In this document: piece after piece, positions 26,704 to 35,200 of the stretch
Layout of the letters: each line of letters begins with the position of its first letter
How positions within the stretch are numbered: the stretch's first letter is position 1
DNA from: Saprospiraceae bacterium
GTDB lineage: Bacteria; Bacteroidota; Bacteroidia; Chitinophagales; Saprospiraceae
Direction: 5' to 3'
Length of the DNA stretch: 64,000 nt
Assembly (NCBI GenBank): GCA_016719855.1
Contig: JADJYH010000007.1
Coordinates: forward strand, 1-64,000
Made by a program: the position numbers and the translations under genes
The notes under the pieces: generated by a model
Databases searched by the model: none
What the model saw: the letters and a program-made list of their open reading frames with translations, nothing else
Told to the model about the DNA's origin: nothing

Positions 26704-28983
26704 ATGAGCGACCAATCCTCAACGGCAAGCAACGTCGGTTCCCACAACCTGAACACGGTCGTGCTGCAAGGCGTCACGGCGCAGGGCAACATCAACATCA
26801 CGCAGATTACGGGCAGGTCGGCGGAGTACAAGGAAATCACCGACCGCATCGCTGAACTGGAGGAGATGCTGTCCGTCATCCCGGAGACGAACGTGGAGAA
26901 GCGGCAGTCGTATTTGGAGAAGCTGGAGGCGGCCCGCAAGCAGGAGCGGGACTTCCGGGACGGCGTGCTGCGGCTGGCGGCGACTTTTGACAAAATCACC
27001 ATCAACACCGAGCGCCTGAAAGCGGCCAAGGAACATTTTGAAAATGGGCGGCTGCGGGAAGCGAGCGCCATCCTGGACACCGAGGCGCTTGGCAGCGACC
27101 AGGACAAGCTGCTGGACGCCAAGCTGCGCAAGGAGCAGGAGCTGAAAGCCCTCGACGAGCAACTGCTGAACAACGCCGACGAGTGGCTGGTGAAAGCCCA
27201 AATCACTACGATGCAGTACGACCTGCCGGACTGGGCCAGCCTGGCCGTTTCGTATTTCGACAAATCGCTGCGGGCCAAAGAGACGCTGCGCAACCTCTCG
27301 GAGTACGCTTATTTCCTGTCTGACCAAAACGACTTTCAGCCCGCCATTGCGCTGTACAAAAAGGCGTTGGAACTGGCGGAAACGGATGAGGACATAGCCT
27401 CGATACAGAACAGCTTGGGAAATTTGTTTGCCAATATAAATTCCTTTGTGGAAGCAGAAATGGCCTACCGGGAAGCCATAAAAATCCATCAGGCATTGGC
27501 AGAACAAGACCCCGACACCTGGTTGCCCAATGTGGCAGGCACACTCAGCAATTTGGGGGCAATGTTGTCCGACAACCATGCCCGTGCGGAGGCTGAGGCT
27601 GTCTTTCGGGAAGCATTGGGCATCCAACGGGAACTGGCAAAGAAAAATGCGGACGAGGTACTGCCCGACCTTGCCAGAACGCTGAACAACTTGGGGATTT
27701 TGCTGGTCGAGCATCAAGACTTTGACGGGGCGGAAGCTGCCTTTCGGGAAACCCTCGACATTCGGAGGCCGTTGGCGGCGCAAAACCCCGACGCAATACT
27801 GCCGGAATTGGCCAGTACATTGAACAACTTGGGGAACTTGTTGTCCGAAAATCAAAATTTTGCCGATGCGGAAACCGCCTACCGGGAATCGCTGGACATC
27901 CGGCGGGAACTGGCAACGAAGAACCCAGATGCCTACTCGCCCGACCTGTCCGAGGCATTGAACAACCTGGGAACGTTGCTGCTTGACAACCAAGATTTTG
28001 ACGAAGCGGAAACCATCTGCCGGGAAGCGCTGGATATCCGCCGAAAATTGGCTGCGAAGAACCCCAATGCCTTTTTGTCCGACATGGCCACTACCCTGAA
28101 CAATTTGGGCCTGCTGCTCAGGGTCAAACATGCCTTCGTTGAAGCGGAACCCATCTACCGGGAGGCGCTGGAATTATGGCGAAAACTGGCAGCGAAGAAC
28201 CCCGATGCCTTCTTGCCCAACTTGGCGTCTGCCTTGAACAACCTGGGGAACCTGCTCTCCGATAATTTAGCCCAAGCCGAGGCTGAGGTTGCCCATCGTG
28301 AAGCACTGGACCTCCGGCGGAAGCTGGCGGAGAAAAACCCCGATGCTTTCTTGCCAGATCTGGCCATGAGCTTGAACAATCTGGGAAACTTGCTCTCGGA
28401 AAACGAAGCCTACCCCGAGGCGGAGGCCTCCTATCAAGAAGCCTTAAAAATATGGAGAACACTTGCGGTGAAAAACCCCGATGTCTTTCAGCCCAAAATG
28501 GCAACGGCCCTGAACAACCTGGGAAACTTACTCATCAACAAAGAAGCCTACCCCGAGGCCGAAGCGGCGTTCCGGGAAGCGCTGGACATCCGTCGGTCAC
28601 TTACAAAAAGAAGCCCTGACGCCTTCCTGCCGGATTTGGCCATGAGCCTGAACAGCTTGGGGACGTTGCTACAAGGCAATGAATCCTTCGCCGAAGCGGA
28701 AACCATCCTACAGGAAGGGTTGGACATCCGGCGGAAGCTGGCGGAAGAGAACCCCGACGTGTTTGGCTTGGATGTTTGCGAAACGGGCATCAACCTCGCC
28801 ATCGTTCACCAAGCCCTGCTGCAAAGCACCCACGACGAGCGACACCACACCGCCGGGCTGGCGCTGATGGCGGATTTGGAGCAGCGGCTGGCCTTGTTCC
28901 CACCAGAAGACGAGACCGTGGTGGAATTTTATGGGCACCTGGATGGGCTGAATGCGGATTTTGAGCAGTACAAGAAGGGGTGA
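26704..28983 (+). CDS. TPR (kinesin-light-chain type) repeat protein with N-terminal shared motif
   Basis: 759 residues. An N-terminal segment (about 13-35) contains HNLNTVVLQGVTAQGNINIT and resembles the tail of the upstream EAD-like protein. A helical, coiled-coil-prone region follows (about 45-170, ITDRIAELEEMLSVI...LRKEQELKALDEQLL). One canonical TPR (ALYKKALELAETDEDIASIQ) precedes ten near-identical 46-residue repeats of the type EAEAAFREALDIRRKLA...NPDAFLPDLA...LNNLG, spanning about 27400-28800. No catalytic domain was seen. Such TPR arrays act as sensors or scaffolds in TPR-CHAT and NTPase-TPR defence proteins. Its pairing with an EAD protein beside an R-M island suggests a sensing part of a conflict system. 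It could instead be a general scaffold. Confidence 0.75.
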   Translation: MSDQSSTASNVGSHNLNTVVLQGVTAQGNINITQITGRSAEYKEITDRIAELEEMLSVIPETNVEKRQSYLEKLEAARKQERDFRDGVLRLAATFDKITINTERLKAAKEHFENGRLREASAILDTEALGSDQDKLLDAKLRKEQELKALDEQLLNNADEWLVKAQITTMQYDLPDWASLAVSYFDKSLRAKETLRNLSEYAYFLSDQNDFQPAIALYKKALELAETDEDIASIQNSLGNLFANINSFVEAEMAYREAIKIHQALAEQDPDTWLPNVAGTLSNLGAMLSDNHARAEAEAVFREALGIQRELAKKNADEVLPDLARTLNNLGILLVEHQDFDGAEAAFRETLDIRRPLAAQNPDAILPELASTLNNLGNLLSENQNFADAETAYRESLDIRRELATKNPDAYSPDLSEALNNLGTLLLDNQDFDEAETICREALDIRRKLAAKNPNAFLSDMATTLNNLGLLLRVKHAFVEAEPIYREALELWRKLAAKNPDAFLPNLASALNNLGNLLSDNLAQAEAEVAHREALDLRRKLAEKNPDAFLPDLAMSLNNLGNLLSENEAYPEAEASYQEALKIWRTLAVKNPDVFQPKMATALNNLGNLLINKEAYPEAEAAFREALDIRRSLTKRSPDAFLPDLAMSLNSLGTLLQGNESFAEAETILQEGLDIRRKLAEENPDVFGLDVCETGINLAIVHQALLQSTHDERHHTAGLALMADLEQRLALFPPEDETVVEFYGHLDGLNADFEQYKKG

Positions 28984-29039
28984 TGGAGATTCCCAAGGTT
29001 TGGCTTGACAATCCCAGGCCAGGTATGGTTCAACTCCTG

Positions 29040-29074
29040 GCCGTTAGTTTTTAGCCATTGGCTTTTGGCCAAAA
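29040..29074. repeat. Heptamer repeat array
   Basis: Five 7-nt units of the type GCCGTTA GTTTTTA, each beginning with G and ending in T/A-rich bases. It matches in sequence the array at 56809-56850. Intergenic, downstream of the TPR gene. Confidence 0.55.
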
Positions 29075-29076
29075 GT

Positions 29077-29291
29077 AAATTATGCGAATTAGGGGTTGAT
29101 ATAGAGGTGCATAGCACCAAAATATTTGTAGGAAACGTGGTATTTCTCGGTATCGAGGTGCAGCGCACCCGGAAATTTCGGTGCGCTGCACCTCAACCCA
29201 CTTTCTCAACTACTTGGCTACAAAGATTTCGCCGCTATGCGGCTGTGGTTTAGGTATATTGGGTGATTTCAATCCCTAATTCGCATAAATT
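29077..29291. repeat. Nested palindrome B with CTACAAAGAT motif
   Basis: The outermost arms are 29077-29100 (AATTATGCGAATTAGGGGTT) and 29268-29291 (AATCCCTAATTCGCATAAAT). The middle layer has GGTGCATAGCACC, then ATATTTGTAG at 29106-29130, and CTACAAAGATTTCGCCGC, then TATGCGGC at 29218-29244. The centre is a 39-bp palindrome of GAGGTGCAGCGCACC type at 29155-29193. No ORF; the rest of 28984-29367 is also empty. Confidence 0.62.
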
Positions 29292-29367
29292 GCAAATGGC
29301 CAAAACCTGACGCTCGAAATTATAACGCTTGACAACCACCATACTTCGGTTGGAAACAATGTAGCAA

Positions 29368-30390
29368 TCAATCATCGCCATCATCATCGCCACCCCCGTT
29401 ATTTTTTCGACGTCCTTCTTTGGCTTCATCTTCATTGCTGCTTTTATGGCAAGCGACGCAGTCGTTTAGGTTGGCGATGCCTTCCTCTCGGTGTTCATGC
29501 TGGATGTTGCCTACCGTATGTTCGTGGCAACCATAACAGGTATATTTGATGTAATTATTGTTCAAATGGCAGGTAGCACACTTGACATTGTGGTCGCTGT
29601 CCAGCACAAAATAGGCGGAGTGGTCGAAGGTGGAGGGGACCCATTTATTGGTGCCATGACATTTTGAGCAGTTGTCTTTGAGTGTACGGTGAAATGCATC
29701 GGTGGGGTTTTCATGGCATCCTATGCAATTGTCCCTATCGGCAGGCTGTACCATGTCGTGGTTGAAGGCGACTTCCAATTCCCAGTCGGTGGTGACGTGG
29801 CATTTTGCGCAGGCTTCGGTCAGTAGTTGGTGCAATTTATCATCCGGCTTTTGGTGGCATCCCACGCAATTGTCCCTATCGGCAGGCTGTACCATATCGT
29901 GGTTGAAGGCAAGTTCCAGTTCCCAGGCGTTGGTGCTATGGCATTTTGCGCATGCATTGGTCAGTTGTTGGTGCAATGTATCTTCCGGCTTTTGGTGGCA
30001 GCCAATGCAATCATTTATCACCATTTTTGGCAGTACATCATGCTCAAACCCGTTCATGGATGCTACGGGGTTCAAGCCAGCATGGTCGGTATGGCAAGTG
30101 GTACAAGCATATTTGTCGAGGTTTTTGTGAAACAACACCTTGTCGCTCAGGGTAACGACGCCGTTAATGATGCCCAGCGTATCCTTGCCTATTTCGGACA
30201 ACGTGTGACAGGCGATGCACTTGTCGTTTTCAATTCCTCCAAATGCTTGGTGGCAGGAGAAGCATTGCCGGCTTAAATCTTGGTGCCCTTCCACAAGTTC
30301 ACCTGGGCTGAGCATTAAATCTGGATACTTCACCATTAATAAGGTGAAAATGACGGCTCCTATTGTTCCAGAGATGATCAGGTTTTTCAT
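29368..30390 (-). CDS. Dodecaheme c-type cytochrome
   Basis: A periplasmic electron carrier of about 340 residues. The start is ATG 30390 (MKNLIISGTIGAVIFTLLMV), an N-terminal membrane anchor or signal. Twelve CxxCH heme sites are visible in order: CFSCH, CIACH, CTTCH, CIGCH, CAKCH, CVGCH, CAKCH, CIGCH, CSKCH, CATCH, CYGCH, CVACH. The middle holds a tandem 43-residue module (LHQQLTNACAKCHSTNAWEL, then FNHDMVQPADRDNC) repeated two to three times, with matching DNA at 129-bp spacing. The tail is hydrophilic (GRRKNNGGGDDDGDD). ATG overlaps the stop of the upstream membrane gene by ATGA, so they are translationally coupled. It probably moves electrons to or from the quinone pool via that partner. 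The terminal acceptor is unknown. Confidence 0.88.
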   Translation of the reverse strand: MKNLIISGTIGAVIFTLLMVKYPDLMLSPGELVEGHQDLSRQCFSCHQAFGGIENDKCIACHTLSEIGKDTLGIINGVVTLSDKVLFHKNLDKYACTTCHTDHAGLNPVASMNGFEHDVLPKMVINDCIGCHQKPEDTLHQQLTNACAKCHSTNAWELELAFNHDMVQPADRDNCVGCHQKPDDKLHQLLTEACAKCHVTTDWELEVAFNHDMVQPADRDNCIGCHENPTDAFHRTLKDNCSKCHGTNKWVPSTFDHSAYFVLDSDHNVKCATCHLNNNYIKYTCYGCHEHTVGNIQHEHREEGIANLNDCVACHKSSNEDEAKEGRRKNNGGGDDDGDD

Positions 30391-30959
30391 TTGCCAAACA
30401 TGAATATGGTGATGATATGAAGGAGCGAAAAGAATCCCAAGATAAAGGCCAACGGAATGTGGACTGACCGCCACTCATCCATGGCTTCAACCATGACGGA
30501 ATCGAAGAATAGCTTTTTGTCTATTGCCTCCTGTCCCAAACCTGCGTTCATCAAGGCTTGCTTATTGGCGTTCAAGGTGTTGGCAGCCCTTTTCAAAATA
30601 AACTTGCCAACCAGGCCACTTGCCACAGTTATCAGTAGCATCACAATGGCTATCCAAGGCAAAATGGCGTTGAAATGGATGCCCGCATGGACAAGCAGCA
30701 AAATAGAGCCGCCCCATGCCAAGTACTCGTGCAGCATCAACAGTTTTTTCGGGGAACCCGATTCCATCCTATTGCGCTTCCGAAGGGAATAGATGAAAGA
30801 CAGCAGAACGATAAAAGTGCCGACATAACCCAAGTAACGACCTACCCAAACCAACTGGAGACGGTGGAGCAGGTAATCAATGCCGATGGTAATCAATATC
30901 ATCAGCACGTACCATTGCATAAAAGGCAGGATGTATTTGAAGAGCAGTGAATGTTTCAT
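30387..30959 (-). CDS. Membrane protein, cytochrome b-like partner of the multiheme cytochrome
   Basis: 190 residues with four to five transmembrane helices: YILPFMQWYVLMILITIGID, VGRYLGYVGTFIVLLSFIYS, the YLAWGGSILLLVHAGIHFNA helix, WIAIVMLLITVASGLVGKFI and IPLAFILGFFSLLHIITIF. His residues sit in helices at HEYLAWG, LVHAGIHF and SVHIPL/LLHIIT, the pattern of diheme b-type membrane anchors (formate dehydrogenase gamma or cytochrome b561-like). It overlaps the dodecaheme gene by 4 bp and would be its quinone-facing partner. Function is inferred from context; no profile was run. 30960-31240 shows no gene. Confidence 0.72.
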   Translation of the reverse strand: MKHSLLFKYILPFMQWYVLMILITIGIDYLLHRLQLVWVGRYLGYVGTFIVLLSFIYSLRKRNRMESGSPKKLLMLHEYLAWGGSILLLVHAGIHFNAILPWIAIVMLLITVASGLVGKFILKRAANTLNANKQALMNAGLGQEAIDKKLFFDSVMVEAMDEWRSVHIPLAFILGFFSLLHIITIFMFGK

Positions 30960-31240
30960 AGATTAGAACATTTACTGTTTGGTTAAAATTCGGTGTAAGG
31001 TAGGCGGTTCCCGAGGCAGTAAGCATGATAATCGTCAATGAGCATGGTGATTTTGAGCGGATGAAAAAGTTCGTTTTGCGCCTTTTCCAGTTGGCGCCCG
31101 CTAGCGTGACCGGAATTGGCGACGACGTTCTTTGAGCGGAAGCCCTGGGGCCAGCGGGACAAAGTCCGCCGAAATGGTACATTCGCTTTTGGAAAGCATC
31201 CCACTGCCGTTGAGTGGACAGGGGCAGAAAGAACGCAGCC

Positions 31241-32098
31241 ATGAAAATCATCAATTTCGACACACAAAAAAGGGGCGAAAAGCCAGCGAACTTCAGCCCG
31301 TTCCGGGAGCGTATCCACCAAATCGTGTTTGAGTCGGACACGCCGGAGGGCAAGCTCTTTGACGTGGTGCTACTGGTGATGATTTTCGGGAGCATCGTGC
31401 TGCTCATGCTGGAAACCGTGCCCTCGCTCCAAGCCAAATGGGGCAGCACTTTTCATACGCTGGACTGGGTGGTGACCATCTTTTTCACCATCGAATACTT
31501 GGTGCGACTCTACTGCGTGTATAAGCCCATGAAGTATGCCACCAGCTTTTACGGTGTCATTGACATTGCCTCCATATTGCCTGCTTACCTCGATTTCCTG
31601 TTCCCCGGAGCCCGCTCATTGATGGTGGTGCGCTCCCTGCGACTGATGCGGTTGTTCCGCATCTTCAAGATGGATATTTTCCTCAACCAGGGCAACCAAC
31701 TGATGCTGGCGCTTCGGCAGAGCCGGGAGAAAATCTTCGTGTTTATGTTCTTCGTGCTGCTGATGGTCTGCATTTTCGGTTCCATCATGTACGTGGTGGA
31801 GCACCACGCCAACCCTGATTTTAGCAGCATCCCCACTTCCATTTACTGGGCCATCGTCACCATCACCACGGTGGGCTACGGCGACATCAGTCCGGTCACT
31901 GGGGCGGGCAAGTTCTTCGCTTCGCTGATCATGATCATGGGCTATGCCGTGATTGCCGTACCTACGGGCATCGTGACTTCGTCAATGGTGCAACTGCAAA
32001 GGCGAAACAGCGCGCAGCACTGCCAAAACTGCAACAAGGAGGGGCATGACGCCGATGCGGCGTACTGCAAGTATTGCGGGACGAGCTTGAGGAAGTGA
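31241..32098 (+). CDS. Voltage-gated K+ channel (6TM) with C-terminal zinc ribbon
   Basis: 285 residues from ATG 31241; the frame is open 9 codons upstream. Six transmembrane helices; S4 carries regularly spaced Arg (VVRSLRLMRLFRIFKM). The pore helix is followed by the filter ITTVGYGDISPVTGAG, a canonical K+ selectivity sequence. After S6 (IMIMGYAVIAVPTGIVTSSM) there is a short C-terminal Cys4 zinc ribbon, CQNCNKEGHDADAAYCKYCG, an uncommon but known addition. Inner membrane, role in K+ flux and membrane potential. Stands alone on the plus strand. Confidence 0.93.
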   Translation: MKIINFDTQKRGEKPANFSPFRERIHQIVFESDTPEGKLFDVVLLVMIFGSIVLLMLETVPSLQAKWGSTFHTLDWVVTIFFTIEYLVRLYCVYKPMKYATSFYGVIDIASILPAYLDFLFPGARSLMVVRSLRLMRLFRIFKMDIFLNQGNQLMLALRQSREKIFVFMFFVLLMVCIFGSIMYVVEHHANPDFSSIPTSIYWAIVTITTVGYGDISPVTGAGKFFASLIMIMGYAVIAVPTGIVTSSMVQLQRRNSAQHCQNCNKEGHDADAAYCKYCGTSLRK

Positions 32099-32271
32099 GA
32101 ATTACGGTGCTTTAGGCCCGATGACGCATAGACCTTGCATCACCAATATCTCCCGGTGAGTGCTATTGGCTCAAAGATTTATTCGAGGATAAAAACTTTT
32201 TTACCTTTACGATGGTCACCTTTTTCGTGGCGAATAACACCTGGGAGCCAACAGTTAAAAGCGCATCCACT

Positions 32272-35200
32272 ATGGACAAGTCTGTTACCCTTTTTTGGGT
32301 CCTGCTTCCCTTTTTGTTCTTCCCTTTTTCAGGAGAAGTACCTAAACCCGTTGCGGAGGTTGCAACCCCATCCGCCCCCTCCTGCAACTGCACCGTCACC
32401 CAAGGTAGTTTTTCCTCTCAATTGCCATTCCTGAGCGGGAATACCTCTGCCGTCAATTTTTATGCTTATGGCAATCCCATTGGCGCTTCTGCCAATACCG
32501 GACTGGAGATGTCGGAGACCATGCTGATCATGTTGTACGAAGATGCAACAACCGGAAATACCAGCCTCGTCATGATTCTCGACCAGGCCAATGACGGCTC
32601 TGGAGGCAACGCCACTATAGCGGTAGACTGCCTGCCCGGTAGTGCTTTTGTTGATTCTTCCGATGACGCGGGAGAGCTGGCGGGCAGCCCACCACTCATC
32701 ACGGGCAATTTCAACTGGGCCGCCTGCTGTACGGACGGTGGCGTGATCAGCGGCGTCGGCTGCGGAAACACTTTTACCATCAACCCCAATATCAGTAGTG
32801 GAATTACCGCATTTTCGCTGGTGTACGGCTCGGCTGCCAACCCGATATACGTCAATATGCCCGAACTCAATTGCCCGATCACGATCAATTGCGGCGGCAC
32901 GGCTTGCTGTGCTGGGGCCTTCGAATTCACTGGTAGCGCTCAGAATGCCAGTTGCATGAACACGGCGGACGGTTCCATCAACGTGAGCACGGACTGTGCG
33001 GCAATGCCGACCTTCCTCTGGTCGAACGGCGCCACGACCGAAGATGTCAGCGGGCTATTGCCGGGAAGTTACGGCGTCACCATCACCGACGCCAATGGAT
33101 GTTCTCAGTCAACATCCTATTTCATTGCTTCTGACAACCCTGACCCACAGCCCACCATCACCGGCCCCACGGAATTTTGCGCCGGGGAGACCGTCGAGTT
33201 GGCCGTTAGTGGGGGGTATTCCTCCTATCAGTGGTCGAACGGCAATATGGGTTCCCCCATCTTTGTCAGCGCCCCCGGCACCTATGTTGTCACGGTCACC
33301 AATGCCGCCGGGTGTTCGGGTACGGCTAGTACGACACTCATTGAAAACCCCTTGCCGATGCCGAACATCACGGGGCCGACGGGAGTTTGTTTTTTCTACG
33401 ACACCATTACGCTGAATGCCGGGCCGGGCTTCTCGATGTACGAATGGTCAACCGGGGATTTCTCCCAAACCATTAATGTTACCCAGTTCGGAAGCTACTT
33501 TGTGACCGTCACCAACAGTTTCGGCTGCACTGGCTCCGATTTTACGATCGTCGAACCCTTGACTAACCCATTTCCCATCATCATCGGACCAAATAGTATC
33601 TGCGCCGGAACGCCCGTTGGCTTGGATGCAGGCCCGGGTTTTGATTCCTACCTCTGGTCAAACGGGTTTAATACAGAAGCAATCACCGCATACATTGCGG
33701 GCACTTATATTGTGACTGTCACCAATGCTGACAACTGTATCGGGACGGCTTCCCACGACGTGGCGGAGTACCCGGCGGACACCGTGGAGGTCTTCCAGAC
33801 GAGTTGCAACCCGCAGGATACCGGGGTGTTCGTGGCACTGTTCGTCAACCAGTACGGCTGCGACAGCCTCGTGACCACGAACGTCAGCTTCAGCGAATCG
33901 GACTCCGTTTTCCTGTTCAGCGAAAGTTGCGACCCTCAGGATGTCGGCACCTTCAGCCAGACCTTCACCAATCAGTACGGCTGCGACAGCGTGGTGACCG
34001 AAACGGTGACGCTCTTGCCTGCGGATAGCTTGCTCCTCTCGGATTACAGTTGTTCTCCGCAGGATACGGGGGTCGTGGTGCAGAACCTGACGAATCAATT
34101 CGGTTGCGACAGCGTGGTGGCCACCACGACTTTCCTGCTGGCTTCCGATACGGTTTATGTGTTTGACCAAAGCTGCGACCCTGCCAATGCAGGTGTCACG
34201 CAGGTGTTGTTGGTCAACAGCGTTGGCTGCGACAGCTTGGTGATAACGACCACCACATTCTCACTGGTTGACACCACCTTGTTGGTCGGCACCACCTGTG
34301 ACCCGCAGTTGGCAGGAGTGTCGGAAGATTTGTTCACTGGAACCGATGGCTGTGATAGCCTCGTGATCACCACTGTCAACCTGTTGTTCTCAGATACCAC
34401 TTACCTGACGGCAAATACCTGCAACATCAACCAGGCTGGCCAAAGCGAGCAATTGTTGACCAATCAAGATGGCTGTGACAGCTTGGTGATCACCAACACG
34501 ACTTTTGTTCCGGCAGACACCACGCTGCTTTTTTCGACGAGCTGCAATCCGGCCCAAGTGGGTGTTTTTGAGGTAGTTTTGGCAAATAGCCTTGGCTGCG
34601 ACAGCGTCGTGATTAGTACAACCAGCCTGCTGCCTTCGGACACGACTTTTTTATCCCAAACAAGTTGCGACCCAACCCAGGCCGGCACCCAAGAACTGCT
34701 GCTGACGAACCAATTCGGCTGTGACAGCCTCTTCGTCATTACTACCAACTATGCACTGGCCGATTCCACTTTTATCAATGCTACCACCTGTGACCCGGCC
34801 GCGGCGGGCGTGTTCGTGGAGGTGCTGGTGAGCACGGATGGTTGCGACAGCTTGGTGACCACTACGACAATATTACTGCCCTCCGATACCGTCCAAGTCA
34901 TGGCACAAAGTTGTGACCCGGCGAATGTCGGCACGGTTGAAACCTTGCTTTTCAACCAGTACGGCTGCGATAGCTTGGTGATTACCACGACCAGCTTGGT
35001 GCCTTCCGATACCACTTATTTGCAGGCCATTACCTGCAATATCGGCCAAGCTGGGCAGAGCGAGGTAATACTTGCGAACCAATATGGCTGCGATAGCCTG
35101 ATCGTTACCACAACGATTTATATCCCACCGGATACCACGCTGCTCTTTACCGAAAGCTGTGACCCTGTTCAAGTCGGCACGGTGCAGGTACACCTGCAAA

